This document shows positions 1 through 8,575 of a DNA stretch of 64,000 bases, piece by piece. The first letter of the stretch is position 1. Each line of letters opens with the position of its first letter. The position numbers and the translations under genes are program-made. The stretch spans positions 1 to 64,000 of the forward strand of contig SAQL01000012.1 in the NCBI GenBank assembly GCA_004020645.1, in the 5' to 3' direction. The notes under the pieces are model-generated. The model saw only the letters and a program-made list of their open reading frames with translations, was not told the origin of the DNA and searched no databases. The stretch comes from Mesorhizobium sp. (GTDB lineage Bacteria; Pseudomonadota; Alphaproteobacteria; Rhizobiales; Rhizobiaceae).

Positions 1-39
1 GCCAACTACTTCAAAGCCGCAGGATATGAACCGGATTAA
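1..39 (+). CDS. 3' end of a gene cut by the window edge (possibly phosphonate-binding protein PhnD)
   Basis: Only the last 12 codons (ending ...KAAGYEPD) and a TAA stop are visible. The position just upstream of phnC/phnE-like genes on the same strand fits the periplasmic binding protein of a phosphonate ABC transporter, which is the usual order phnD-phnC-phnE or phnC-phnD-phnE. The residues themselves are too few to prove it. Open frame and context are seen; identity is inferred. Confidence 0.4.
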   Translation, partial: ANYFKAAGYEPD

Positions 40-80
40 ACAGGACGTGCTCTAGCCGCCAATCCGTTCTTACAAACGTA

Positions 81-518
81 TTGCAGGGGAAGCTCGGGCT
101 GCCCGGCGGCTGGCGCGGCTGGCATCATTCCATCGCAAAGCAGCATTGGCGCGAGGAGGCAATGCAGGCACTTGCCGACGTGCGGCTTCTCGGCAAGGCA
201 GGCGCCCGCGCCGACGCGCTTTCTGGAGGGCAGGCGCAGCGGGTGGCGATCGCCCGGGCGCTGGTCCGGCGTCCGCAGCTTTTGATAGCAGACGAACCGG
301 CGGCAAGTCTCGATCCGGCGGCTGGACACGATGTGATGCGCGTTTTTTCCGAGCTCACCCAAGAACACGCAATCACCCTGGTCTACACCACGCACGACAT
401 GGAACATGCTCTCGACTATTCCGATCGCATGATAGCGCTCAAGGCGGGCAAGGTCTTCTTCGACCGGCCAACGGCGCAGGTGACCCGCGCCGATCTGAAA
501 GACGTCTTCGATGCATGA
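81..518 (+). pseudogene. phnC: phnC remnant: phosphonate ABC transporter ATPase lacking its N-terminal half
   Basis: The frame encodes the C-terminal half of an ABC ATPase: signature LSGGQAQRVAIARAL around residues 46-60, Walker B LLIADEP followed by an ASLDP D-loop, and a switch His in YTTHD. PhnC proteins are usually about 270 residues with Walker A (GxSGxGKST) near residue 40. Here only 145 residues remain, and no Walker A or Q-loop lies between the upstream stop at 39 and the signature. The first possible start is a TTG. The gap to the upstream gene is only about 40 bases, so a deletion of roughly 100 codons is likely. It cannot bind ATP as it stands. It overlaps phnE by 8 bases, so it may still carry translational coupling to phnE. 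Confidence 0.8.
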
Positions 519-1305
519 CCGCGTTTCGCCGAGCCGGCTTCCGTCGATCTCGCCTCTCACTTTCAGCTTTGCCGTCGCTTTGGCCGCTCTCGTGATCGTT
601 TCTGCCGGGCAGGTTGCACCTTCGCCCGAACAATTGGCAGGGGGAGTGCCCCGCATGGCCAATCTCGTCGGTCGCATGATACCCCCAAATATCGAGCCAG
701 GTTTCCTCCTGCGGGTCTTCTGGCGCATGATCGAAACCTTTCAGATCGCGCTCGTGGGAACAGCAATCGGTGTCGTCCTGAGCTTGCCATTCGCCTGGCT
801 CTCGGCCAGGGACATAACCCCGCTCGGCCCGTTCCGGCATATCTCCAGGATGCTGGTCTCGTTGTTTAGGACCGTTCCAGATTTGGTCTGGGCGCTTCTT
901 TTCGTGTCAGCCGTTGGTCTCGGGGCGGTTGCTGGAACCATGACCATCGTCGTCGATACGATCGGTTTTTGCGGGCGGTTCTTCGCCGAAGCGATGGAGG
1001 ATGCCGACAAAAGACCTCAGGAAGCGCTGTTGGCGATCGGCGCCAGTCGGTTCTCCGTCCTCTGCGGGGCAGTTCTGCCTGACGCCATGCCTTCCTTGAT
1101 AAACACCACGCTGTTTGCGCTTGAGAAGGCCGTGCGCTCGTCCGTTGTTCTCGGCCTTGTCGGAGCCGGTGGCATCGGCCAGGAGCTGAAGGTCGCGTTC
1201 GACCTTTTCCAATACAGGAATGCCTCGACCATCATTCTCGTGATCTTCGTCATCGTGGTGTTGATGGAGTTCGTGACGGATCGCCTGCGCTCAAAGGTCC
1301 AGTAG
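511..1305 (+). CDS. phnE: phosphonate ABC transporter permease PhnE
   Basis: A 264-residue inner-membrane permease. Membrane segments are evident near residues 15-35, 70-95, 120-145 and 225-255. The cytoplasmic EAA-type loop that docks the ATPase is visible as EAMEDADKRPQEALLAIGAS, followed by LPDAMP and the GLVGAGGIGQEL segment typical of the PhnE family. The ATG overlaps the end of the phnC remnant, which is normal operon packing. Because the neighbouring ATPase lacks its nucleotide-binding P-loop, the transporter could work only with an ATPase supplied elsewhere. Family assignment is confident; the exact substrate (phosphonate, phosphite or phosphate ester) is not deducible. Confidence 0.85.
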   Translation: MHDRVSPSRLPSISPLTFSFAVALAALVIVSAGQVAPSPEQLAGGVPRMANLVGRMIPPNIEPGFLLRVFWRMIETFQIALVGTAIGVVLSLPFAWLSARDITPLGPFRHISRMLVSLFRTVPDLVWALLFVSAVGLGAVAGTMTIVVDTIGFCGRFFAEAMEDADKRPQEALLAIGASRFSVLCGAVLPDAMPSLINTTLFALEKAVRSSVVLGLVGAGGIGQELKVAFDLFQYRNASTIILVIFVIVVLMEFVTDRLRSKVQ

Positions 1306-1353
1306 CTGCCGGCCAGCCGTCTGCGCGCAAATAGACACGACACGGCCCGTATC

Positions 1354-2484
1354 CTAGGGCACGAAGATAAGGAACAGATAGGCGACAAACACGACGAGAT
1401 GAACGAGCCCCGTCAGCATCGTTGTTCGGCCCGTCCCAAAGCTCACGATGCTGATGGCAAGCGCGAGGATGAGAAGCACGGTATCCCCTGGGCCCAGACC
1501 AAGAGTCAGGCTTCGTCCTGTGAGCAGGCTCGCCGCACCGATTGCCGGGATTGTCAGGCCGATTGTGGCGCAGGCCGAGCCGAGGGCGACATTCAGCCCT
1601 CGCTGAAGTTCGTTATTGAGCGCTGCCCGAACTGCCGATACCGCCTCCGGCATAAGCACCAGCGCAGCGACGAAGAAGCCCACGATTGCGTCCGCCTGGG
1701 TAACATGAAGAAGCGCGAGCCCATCCTCGATGCTGCCGGCCACCTGCTCGGTCAGAAGAACGATCCCTGCCAGTCCGATAAATAAAAGGAGCACGTTGGT
1801 GGTCACTTTCCCACCCTCAGATACATGCTCCTCATGTTCGGCGCTGGACGTCAGATCCTCGATAAAATCGCCCCGTTGGCGCACCATCTGGGCAAAGACG
1901 AACGAGCCATAGAGGAGAACTGAAAGGACGCTCACGAATGCGAGTTGCGATGCGGAGAACGCACCGGGGCTTGTTGCAAGAGTGTAGTTTGGAAGGACCA
2001 GCGTAAGAACCGTCAGCGCCATAATGACGGCAAGGGAGGCGCTGGTGCCCTGTCGTTTGATGTCCTGATATCGATGCTTCAGCCCACCCAGGGTGAGGCA
2101 GACCCCGACCACACCAGTGCACACGATCATGACCGTCGAAAACACGGACTCGCGTGCCAGCGTCGGGTTGTTCTCGCCATGCAGCATCATCGAAACGATG
2201 ACCGATGCTTCGATGGCCGTCACCGAAAATGTCAACAGCAGCGTGCCATAAGGTTCACCGAGCCGCCTTGCGACGGCTTCGGCATGATGCAAAACCACGA
2301 ACACGGTCGCGAAGATGAAGATAGCGACCACGATCAACGCCAGGATCTTGATCGAAAGCAGCGAAGACTGCATCGACGCGGCGCCGAAATGAATTAGCGC
2401 GGCCAGGCCCAAGGAGCCGATTGGGAACAGATATTGGCCGATCGGTCGTCGATGAACAGCCAAGACGGATTTCCTCATCGCCAT
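1354..2484 (-). CDS. chaA: ChaA-like calcium/proton antiporter
   Basis: A 376-residue, highly hydrophobic protein of the Ca2+:cation antiporter superfamily with about 11 membrane segments. The two inverted alpha-repeats are recognisable: GEPYGTLLLTFSVTAIEAS in the first half and VLMPEAVSAVRAALNNELQ followed by NVALGSACATIGLTIP in the second. Each carries the acidic residue that binds the cation. An acidic loop (SSAEHEEHVSEGG) separates the halves. The family exports Ca2+ (or Na+/K+) in exchange for protons. It is transcribed convergently to phnE. The start at MAMRKS is plausible; the third residue is an alternative Met. Confidence 0.8.
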   Translation of the reverse strand: MAMRKSVLAVHRRPIGQYLFPIGSLGLAALIHFGAASMQSSLLSIKILALIVVAIFIFATVFVVLHHAEAVARRLGEPYGTLLLTFSVTAIEASVIVSMMLHGENNPTLARESVFSTVMIVCTGVVGVCLTLGGLKHRYQDIKRQGTSASLAVIMALTVLTLVLPNYTLATSPGAFSASQLAFVSVLSVLLYGSFVFAQMVRQRGDFIEDLTSSAEHEEHVSEGGKVTTNVLLLFIGLAGIVLLTEQVAGSIEDGLALLHVTQADAIVGFFVAALVLMPEAVSAVRAALNNELQRGLNVALGSACATIGLTIPAIGAASLLTGRSLTLGLGPGDTVLLILALAISIVSFGTGRTTMLTGLVHLVVFVAYLFLIFVP

Positions 2485-2858
2485 CGCCGGCCGCAGATCG
2501 GGTATTACAGAAATGGACCGAGGCCCACGGTATCAGTGTACTTGCGGCTGCCTGTCCGTTCAATGGCCGCGTGCTCAATCGACTTGGCGTAACGAAACTG
2601 CCGAGCTCGATGCCGCATGTGCCGAATCACAATTAAGCCTTGAGTTTTTGCGCTTACGGCAATAGCTAGGTGCTACCAGGCCGGGCCCCTCTGGCAGTCC
2701 ACCAGGACTGTGATGTCGGACTGGAATTCAATCCGGGTGGCCTGGCTTTGAGATTTCTTCAGCTGTAGCAGCATTTCACTTGTCATACGCGGTGTACGCG
2801 TTGCTCTACGGTTATGCTCGCAAGCCGCGTCACCCCTAGCTGAACGCAAGGGTGCCGT
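2485..2858. other. 374-base intergenic stretch between divergent chaA and terC
   Basis: No credible coding frame. It must hold the promoters for the two divergent genes. A GC-rich inverted segment lies near 2676-2690, but I could not find the conserved GGGGAGUAG core of the yybP-ykoY manganese riboswitch that often precedes TerC/YjbE-type genes, so no riboswitch is called. Confidence 0.5.
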
Positions 2859-3515
2859 ATGACAGAATTTTTTAGTCCCGAAGCAATGACCGCTCTCTTG
2901 CAGGTCATCATGATCGACCTGGTGCTGGCCGGTGACAACGCCATCGTTATCGGCCTTGCCGCGGCCGGACTACCCAAAGAGCAGCGCAGAAATGCAATCG
3001 TCGTTGGTATCATCGCAGCGGCCGTTCTGCGCATCGGCTTTGCGGCCGCGACAACCCAGCTCCTGCAGATCGTTGGCCTGTTGTTGGCTGGCGGTATATT
3101 GCTGTTGTGGGTGTGCTGGAAGATGTGGCGCGAACTCCGGCAAAACCATGCGCAGGAAACACAGGCGATCGAAGCGCTTTCGGAAAGTGATGTCGACTAC
3201 GACGGCATCGTAGCCGGCAAAGCTCCACGCAAGACCCTGGCGCAGGCGACCTGGCAGATCATCATCGCCGACGTTTCGATGTCGCTCGACAATGTTCTGG
3301 CGGTAGCGGGTGCTGCGCGCGAACATCCAAACGTGCTGATCTTCGGCCTTGTCCTCTCCGTCGCGCTGATGGGCATCGCTGCAAACCTCATCGCCAATCT
3401 GCTTCAGAAGCACCGTTGGATTGCCTATGTCGGCCTGGTGGTCATCCTCTACGTGGCTGCCGACATGATCTATCGCGGTGCGCTTGAACTTCTGCCTCAC
3501 GTCCCCGGCGCTTGA
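2859..3515 (+). CDS. TerC/YjbE family integral membrane protein
   Basis: A 218-residue, seven-segment membrane protein. The two TerC hallmarks are present: VLAGDNAIVIGLAA (residues 21-34) and DVSMSLDNVLAVAGAA (about residues 139-154), each with a conserved Asp-Asn pair in a membrane helix. Members of this family have been linked to metal (Mn2+, tellurite) resistance and to metal loading of exported proteins. An acidic loop around residues 90-120 divides the two halves. A strong hairpin follows the stop, so this is a monocistronic unit. Confidence 0.8.
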   Translation: MTEFFSPEAMTALLQVIMIDLVLAGDNAIVIGLAAAGLPKEQRRNAIVVGIIAAAVLRIGFAAATTQLLQIVGLLLAGGILLLWVCWKMWRELRQNHAQETQAIEALSESDVDYDGIVAGKAPRKTLAQATWQIIIADVSMSLDNVLAVAGAAREHPNVLIFGLVLSVALMGIAANLIANLLQKHRWIAYVGLVVILYVAADMIYRGALELLPHVPGA

Positions 3516-3528
3516 GACACAGAAAATG

Positions 3529-3552
3529 GGCCGGAACGACCTCGTTCCGGCC
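3529..3552 (+). terminator. hairpin terminator after terC
   Basis: A perfect 11-base inverted repeat GGCCGGAACGA / TCGTTCCGGCC with a 2-base centre lies 14 bases after the terC stop and is followed by a short T-rich stretch. Consistent with intrinsic termination. Confidence 0.75.
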
Positions 3553-3582
3553 AATTTCTGCTTATCGCTCCCCTACGATTTA

Positions 3583-3686
3583 ATGCATGTCGCGAAAAAG
3601 TGTGCAGCGGTTTTGCGATAACGACATGAATAAGACAACAACCTAAAGCGCGTCGCGTGAGGTCGGTCGAACGCGACGCGCTTTAG
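3583..3686 (+). repeat. rhizobial palindromic intergenic repeat, copy A
   Basis: A block beginning ATGCATGTCGCG..AAAAGTGTGCAGCGG and ending in a perfect 16-base palindrome (CTAAAGCGCGTCGCGT at 3643-3658 and its complement at 3671-3686 around a 12-base loop). Near-identical blocks occur at 15371-15475 and, inverted, at 17888-18041. This resembles the RIME-type mosaic repeats described in rhizobia. The family name is from memory; the three-copy repetition is read directly. Confidence 0.8.
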
Positions 3687-3729
3687 AGCACACTCACCCG
3701 ATCCGCCGGTAGAAAGAACATCCTCCTGC

Positions 3730-4866
3730 TCAGATCCGTGTGAGTCGCGGTTTGCTCCCACGCAAACGACCAAATCGGAAGGCATCCGAAACCGCCGAGC
3801 GGACCATAAGCATCTCGCCTATGGTTTCGTGTGTCATGAGCCCGACCAGCCGGTCGGAATTGTCCACGACGGCGATAGCTGGCACATTTGCCTGCTGCAT
3901 GAGCCGCAGGCTTTCCTCGAGACTTTTGCGGTAGTGTATTTTCGGGATATCGTTCCGCATTGCGCTCACGACCGGTTCAGCGGGCCCCTTTTCCTTCAAT
4001 GTCCGGATCATGTCGTTGCGTGTCACCAATCCCTCAAGGCGGCCGGCCGAGTCGGTGACAGGGAAGTCGTGCTGCGTGGTCGCGAGCAGCATCTCGATTG
4101 CCTCGTCGAGCGTCGCCGACCGTTCCAGCCGGGCGAACTCGGTGATCATCACGTCACCGACCAGGACGCTTGTGGCAACCTCGCGGATCTGTGCGTTCTG
4201 CGCTTCTGCTGCCGCGGCGAGATAGACGAAGATGCCGATGAAGATCAGCAGCGGGTTGTAGAACAGCCCAACGAAACCGAAGACGAAGGCCAATCCTTGC
4301 CCGATCGTGGCGGCGATCTGGGTCGCGCGCGACCAGGAAAGGCGGGAGGCGAGGGCGGCGCGCAGGATGCGGCCGCCATCCATCGGGAAGGCCGGGATCA
4401 TGTTGAAAAGGACCAGGAAGACATTGACCCCGGCAAGCCTGGCGAGAAAATTCATACGCGGATCCTCGATCCCGGCCATCTGTTCGACACCCGCCGACCC
4501 GCCGAGCAAGGCGAAGATCAGCGCGGCGATCGCGACATTGACCAGCGGCCCCGCGACCGCGATCACGAACTCCTGCCCCGGCTCTTCGGGCATGCGTTCC
4601 AGCCTGGCGACCCCGCCGATCGGGAAAAGCGTAATATCCGGCGTGCTGATGTCGAAATACCGTGCGGCGACGATGTGGCCGAATTCATGCAGGACCACGC
4701 AGGCAAAGACGGCAATGATGAAGGCTACGCCTTCCCAGGCCGCTGGCGTGCCGCCGATCTGATAGTGCGTCAGCCAAATCCAGACGAGTAGAAGCAGGAA
4801 GGTAAAGTGAACGCGCACCGTGGTGCCGGCGATCGTCCCGAGGTTCAGCGACCAACCCAAATCCAT
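3730..4866 (-). CDS. site-2 protease (M50 family) with C-terminal CBS pair
   Basis: An intramembrane zinc metalloprotease. The HExxH zinc motif is HEFGH in a hydrophobic helix (about residues 60-64 from the chosen start), and the third ligand lies in NMIPAFPMDGGRILRA. Two CBS domains fill the last third, including the segments VGDVMITEF and MRNDIPKIHYRKS. This is the SpoIVFB-like group in which CBS domains are thought to sense adenine nucleotides and control cleavage. The open frame runs to 4917, but the ATG at 4866 (MDLGWSLNLG...) matches the usual N-terminus and gives about 378 residues. A GGAG lies close upstream. It regulates by cleaving a membrane-bound partner that is not identifiable here. 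Confidence 0.82.
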   Translation of the reverse strand: MDLGWSLNLGTIAGTTVRVHFTFLLLLVWIWLTHYQIGGTPAAWEGVAFIIAVFACVVLHEFGHIVAARYFDISTPDITLFPIGGVARLERMPEEPGQEFVIAVAGPLVNVAIAALIFALLGGSAGVEQMAGIEDPRMNFLARLAGVNVFLVLFNMIPAFPMDGGRILRAALASRLSWSRATQIAATIGQGLAFVFGFVGLFYNPLLIFIGIFVYLAAAAEAQNAQIREVATSVLVGDVMITEFARLERSATLDEAIEMLLATTQHDFPVTDSAGRLEGLVTRNDMIRTLKEKGPAEPVVSAMRNDIPKIHYRKSLEESLRLMQQANVPAIAVVDNSDRLVGLMTHETIGEMLMVRSAVSDAFRFGRLRGSKPRLTRI

Positions 4867-5273
4867 CCACTCCGAGAGGCCCCACCTTCGCAAGAGGCTT
4901 TGGCAGGACGGTTGCAATCGTTCGAGAACATCAGGTGCTCAAGCTCATCGTGACCAAGGGCTACCCGGCTGCGAGATACCCCGCCTCGGTGTCGCGCGGT
5001 CCCGTCGCAAGAAGAGTTTATCACGACATGACATCCCGGTGAACGTCTTGCGCCGTCGTGATCCGATGCGTCCAAGTCTGCACGGTCATTTCGCCCTGTC
5101 GCGCTTTTTCGGCGCTGGCGGACACAGTGCTTCGGATTCGGATCGTTATCCATGGATTGTTCCTGAACCTTTGCCGAAGAACATCGCAATACACGCCCCG
5201 GCGGCGCGTCGGCGTTGGCCGACGCACCGCGAAACAAGATAGGTTGACCTGGCGCTGACGTGTCGCGCGTCAG
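4867..5273. other. intergenic stretch without a supported gene
   Basis: About 400 bases upstream of the M50 protease and downstream of the CBS gene. Only frames with atypical composition are open here and none has a recognisable domain or ribosome-binding site. It presumably holds the promoter of the protease. Confidence 0.45.
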
Positions 5274-5711
5274 TCAGTGAGCAGTCTGCGAATGCTCGCC
5301 GCCCGGCTTCGAGATGTCGCTTAAAGCCTCTCCCGCTTCTGCCACTTCGCCACTCGTCGCGAGATCGCCAAGAGAGACGATGCCGACGAGCCGCTTGTCG
5401 CGGTTCAGAACCGGAAGCCGACGTACCTGCAGGTCGCCCATGTTTTCAAGCACATGCTCGACGTCTTCGTCATCGAAGCAATATTTGACCTCCGGGCTCA
5501 TGACATCACGCACCTTCGTGTCAGGTCCCTTACCCAATGCTACGCCGCGGATCGCGATATCACGATCGGTGATCATCCCGACCAGCCGGTCGTGGTCGCC
5601 CACAGGCATCACTCCGGCGTCAAGCTTGCCCATGATCTGCGCTACTTCGCGGATGGACTGTTCAGGGTTCGCAATCTGGACATTCCTCGTCATGCAGTTG
5701 CCGACTTTCAT
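5274..5711 (-). CDS. stand-alone CBS-domain protein
   Basis: A 145-residue protein made of one CBS pair: residues 1-60 (KVGNCMTRNVQIANPEQS ... LVGMITDRDIAIRG) and 67-125 (VRDVMSPEVKYCFDDEDVE ... LVGIVSLGDLA). Such proteins usually bind AMP/ATP or SAM and act as energy-state sensors. A GGAG ribosome-binding site precedes the ATG by 7 bases. An EcfG-like promoter (5749-5774, minus strand) lies about 40 bases upstream, which suggests stress induction. Its regulatory partner is unknown. Confidence 0.85.
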   Translation of the reverse strand: MKVGNCMTRNVQIANPEQSIREVAQIMGKLDAGVMPVGDHDRLVGMITDRDIAIRGVALGKGPDTKVRDVMSPEVKYCFDDEDVEHVLENMGDLQVRRLPVLNRDKRLVGIVSLGDLATSGEVAEAGEALSDISKPGGEHSQTAH

Positions 5712-5748
5712 GGCAATCTCCCTTTAACCGGTTGCTGTTGACCTAGGA

Positions 5749-5774
5749 AACGAACTCTTCGGCGGTAACGTTCC
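5749..5774 (-). promoter_or_regulatory. EcfG/RpoE2-like promoter for the CBS gene
   Basis: Reads GGAAC-N18-GTT on the minus strand, about 40 bases before the ATG at 5711. Matches the alphaproteobacterial general-stress sigma consensus. Confidence 0.6.
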
Positions 5775-5954
5775 CTCGAATCTGAATGCCCGCAGGAGGT
5801 TTTTCACCTGCAGCCGGAAGGCTGAGAAGGCACTCGTCGCTGGGACCTTGCGGTATGTCTTTGACGCGAAGTCGAACCACACAACGGCCGCGCTTCACTG
5901 CGCCCATCGCCGTAACTGCTGCTTCAGCGACAAACGCCAACGACCGGCCAAACT

Positions 5955-5980
5955 GGAACCCCGATGGGCGATACGACGTT
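5955..5980 (+). promoter_or_regulatory. EcfG/RpoE2-like promoter for the DUF427 gene
   Basis: GGAAC-N18-GTT with the start codon at 6011, so the predicted leader is about 25 bases. A weak minus-strand frame (5743-6072) overlaps this area but has no family signature and is not called. Confidence 0.6.
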
Positions 5981-6010
5981 CCAGGAGATAGGCAGCCACG
6001 GAGAAGTCGA

Positions 6011-6421
6011 ATGCAGCCCTTAGCCGCAAATTCCACCAGCCGTCCCGGCGCGCTTACCATCACCCCGTTCAATGGAACCGTAACGGTCAGGTTCTCCGAC
6101 GCGATTATTGCCTCAACCGAGCGGGCAAAAGTGGTCCATGAAGATGGGCACGATCCCGTCTTCTATATCCCCTTCGAGGATATCTATTTCGACCTCCTGG
6201 AGAAGACGAACACCACAACGCACTCCCCGCTGAAGGGCACGGCGAGTTACTGGCGGGTCCACGCGGTCGGCGGAGCGGCTGACGACTTCATGTGGGCCTA
6301 CGAGACGCCCGACACCCCGGCAAAACCCATCGCGCGCCATGGCGCCTTCGACCCCGACAAAGCGCGGATCGATGCCGATCCTGCCGAGGACAAGCGACAC
6401 ACGCCTCACATCCCCGAGTAG
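6011..6421 (+). CDS. DUF427 domain protein
   Basis: A 136-residue cytosolic protein matching DUF427: the core runs from about residue 18 (TVTVRFSDAIIASTERAKVV) through YIPFEDIYFDLL, TTHSPLKGTASYW and a terminal ARHGAFDPDK segment. The function of the family is unknown. The frame is open further upstream, but the ATG at 6011 is preceded by GGAG at 7 bases and starts just before the conserved domain. It has its own EcfG-like promoter and is divergent from the CBS gene, so both probably belong to the stress regulon. Confidence 0.8.
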   Translation: MQPLAANSTSRPGALTITPFNGTVTVRFSDAIIASTERAKVVHEDGHDPVFYIPFEDIYFDLLEKTNTTTHSPLKGTASYWRVHAVGGAADDFMWAYETPDTPAKPIARHGAFDPDKARIDADPAEDKRHTPHIPE

Positions 6422-6476
6422 ACGGCGCTTGAAGTTTCCACATCGGCCAATGACGCCGCAGGCGGCAATCTTTTCG

Positions 6477-6893
6477 TCATTCGGAGAATTCTTGGTCGAT
6501 GATCCGCAGGCCGTCTTCATATTTCGATGTCGACGCGCCAATCTGCCGTGCCTGCCATAGATTGTCGGTAAGATCTGCGCGCTTGACCGGCAGCGCCAAT
6601 GGGTTGGCTGCTGCTCTGCGCACGAAAGCGAGGTCGTCCTCGTCCGGCCTGCGTGTCATGGCATCGACTGCCGACACGATGGATGTTCCAAAACCAGCCG
6701 CCTCGAGCCGATCGCGGTCCCAAACGTCGCTTTTCTCAAGTACGTCGTGAAGGTAGGCAACGGCCTTTTGGTCGAGGGTTTCGACGGCGTCAACGACCCG
6801 GCGGCAATGCTCGATATAGGGCCGCCCGGTCTTGTCCGTCTGCCCGGCATGAGCTTGCTCAGCGATTTTTGCCGCGCGGTAAAGCACGCTCAT
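6477..6893 (-). CDS. HD-domain hydrolase (SpoT/MESH-like)
   Basis: A 138-residue single HD domain. Visible ligand motifs are AHAGQTDKTGRPYIEHCRRV (His), YLHDVLEKSD (the His-Asp pair) and VKRADLTDN. This arrangement is that of the (p)ppGpp-hydrolase half of RelA/SpoT and small alarmone hydrolases. No synthetase domain is present. It may degrade ppGpp or another nucleotide. The C-terminal IIDQEFSE is short and complete. An EcfG-like promoter lies about 40 bases upstream. Confidence 0.8.
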   Translation of the reverse strand: MSVLYRAAKIAEQAHAGQTDKTGRPYIEHCRRVVDAVETLDQKAVAYLHDVLEKSDVWDRDRLEAAGFGTSIVSAVDAMTRRPDEDDLAFVRRAAANPLALPVKRADLTDNLWQARQIGASTSKYEDGLRIIDQEFSE

Positions 6894-6930
6894 CGTGTGA
6901 ACCCTTGCGTTCCCGATGAAATCCCTGATT

Positions 6931-6956
6931 AAATCGTCAATTCGCTGCCGAGTTCC
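6931..6956 (-). promoter_or_regulatory. EcfG/RpoE2-like promoter for the HD hydrolase
   Basis: GGAAC-N18-TT on the minus strand, about 38 bases before the ATG at 6893. The base before the TT pair is A or T rather than the G seen in most other copies. Confidence 0.5.
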
Positions 6957-7383
6957 ATTCGACGAGACCAGTACTGGGACTCACCATTGCTCCTTTGTCC
7001 CACGATGCGGCGGCCAATCCCGCAGCACACGCCAGCCAAGCCGCTGCGTTGACCCTATAGCTGCGTTGACCCTATAGTTGTATTGTGGCACCAGGCTGCC
7101 AGGCTCATCAAAGCAGCCGACATGCATGCGATTTCTTGCGGCGAAGCGTCGTAGGCAAGGCTGAGTGGAGACCCGCCGCCTTGCAGATGCCTCTGCGGGC
7201 GCGCATGACCGTTTTTCACCTAAACAGAAGAGGGGGATGGTTTCCAGCGGCCATTCATGGCCTGGATCGATAAGTCCATGTGGATTGATCGGACTAATGC
7301 GATCGACATAGGGACGCTATTTCCAGGGCGAGCGGTGAACTGGCGGCGTGAACGAGCCGCCTGCGCTTGTCAGGACGCCTATC
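6957..7383. other. gene-poor stretch with a 17-base tandem repeat
   Basis: No supported gene in about 430 bases. A 17-base unit (CTGCGTTGACCCTATAG) is repeated in direct tandem at 7044-7060 and 7061-7077. The promoter of the following exporter should lie near the right end. Confidence 0.5.
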
Positions 7384-8574
7384 ATGGAAACCACCTACGA
7401 CAGCCGGATTTTGGATGACCGCGCGGCGTGGGGCGCGGTGCTGTCGATGGCGCTGTGCGTCTCCGTCCTGATCGCGTCGGAGTTCATGCCGGTGAGCCTG
7501 CTTACGCCGATCGCGGTTGATCTTGGTACCACCGAAGGGCGGACCGGCCAGGCCATTTCCATTTCGGGCGCCTTTGCGGTCCTGACCAGTCTTTTCGTGG
7601 CCAGCCTTACGCGCCGGATCGACCGCAAGCTCGTCCTGACCGGCTTCACGGTGCTCCTGATCGTTTCCGGTCTCGCGGTGACCTTTGCGCCGAACTTCGC
7701 GTTGCTGATGGTCGGCCGTGCGCTGCTTGGCGTGGCGATCGGTGGCTTCTGGTCGATGTCGACCTCGATCGTCATGCGCCTCGTATCGGACGACCGCGTC
7801 CCGAAGGGTCTCGCCATGCTGAACGCCGGGAACGCGATCGCAGCTACGATTGCCGCTCCGCTGGGAAGCTTCCTCGGGGCCCATGTCGGCTGGCGGGGCG
7901 CCTTCTTCCTCGTTGTGCCTCTCGGCTTGTTGGCGCTCGTCTGGCAGTGGATCAGCCTGCCGTCGCTGCCCCCGCGCGGAAGGAAGGTGTCCGGCAACGT
8001 GCTGGCGCTGCTTGGCCGCCGCGCGGTCGCGCTCGGCATGGCCTCGATCCTGTTCCTCTTCATGGGCCAGTTCGCACTCTTCACCTACCTACGCCCCTTC
8101 CTTGAGGGCGTCACTGGACTCGGCATTTCCGCGCTCTCCGCCATGCTCCTCGTCATGGGCCTGGCGGGTGTTGCAGGCACGTGGTGCATCGGACGGCTGT
8201 TGCGAACCCGATTGTTCAGCATCTTGGTCGTCATCCCGCTCGTGATGTCGATACTTGCCGTCGCGCTGATTGCCCTCGGATCAATGCCCATCCCCGTTTC
8301 GCTGCTTCTCCTCGCCTGGGGCTTCTTCGGCACCGCCGCCCCCGTGGGATGGGGGACCTGGCTGAGCCGTACGCTGCCCGACGACGCGGAGGCGGGAGGC
8401 GGCCTCCAGGTCGCCACCATTCAGCTCGCCATCACCGGTGGCGCGGCGATCGGAGGAATGCTCTTCGACACGATCGGTTGGTGGGGCGCGTTCGCGTTCG
8501 GCGCGACGCTGCTATGCGGTTCCTCACTGCTCGGCCTCGCCGCATGGCGCACAACCCTGAGGTTTTTACCATGA
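7384..8574 (+). CDS. NepI-like MFS exporter (purine ribonucleoside efflux type)
   Basis: A 396-residue, 12-segment major facilitator of the DHA1 group. The first helix region reads LIASEFMPVSLLTPIAVDLG and helix 5 onwards GRALLGVAIGGFWSMSTS. The late segment APVGWGTWLSRTLPDDAE followed by GGLQVATIQLA is very close to what I recall of E. coli NepI, an exporter of inosine and related nucleosides. I chose the ATG at 7384 (METTYDSR) over an upstream GTG at 7348 because it gives the normal N-terminus and has AGGA about 9 bases ahead. Its stop abuts the scar of a lost cupin gene, so this gene may have replaced the 5' part of an older operon. Confidence 0.78.
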   Translation: METTYDSRILDDRAAWGAVLSMALCVSVLIASEFMPVSLLTPIAVDLGTTEGRTGQAISISGAFAVLTSLFVASLTRRIDRKLVLTGFTVLLIVSGLAVTFAPNFALLMVGRALLGVAIGGFWSMSTSIVMRLVSDDRVPKGLAMLNAGNAIAATIAAPLGSFLGAHVGWRGAFFLVVPLGLLALVWQWISLPSLPPRGRKVSGNVLALLGRRAVALGMASILFLFMGQFALFTYLRPFLEGVTGLGISALSAMLLVMGLAGVAGTWCIGRLLRTRLFSILVVIPLVMSILAVALIALGSMPIPVSLLLLAWGFFGTAAPVGWGTWLSRTLPDDAEAGGGLQVATIQLAITGGAAIGGMLFDTIGWWGAFAFGATLLCGSSLLGLAAWRTTLRFLP

Positions 8575-8575
8575 T

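Noticed and set aside
2640..2858. yybP-ykoY manganese riboswitch upstream of terC
   Set aside because: Such riboswitches often precede TerC genes, but the GGGGAGUAG and CUACGUCAA-like cores were not found.
5743..6072. 109-residue minus-strand frame
   Set aside because: Overlaps the EcfG-like promoters and the start of the DUF427 gene, lacks a clear start site and family signature.
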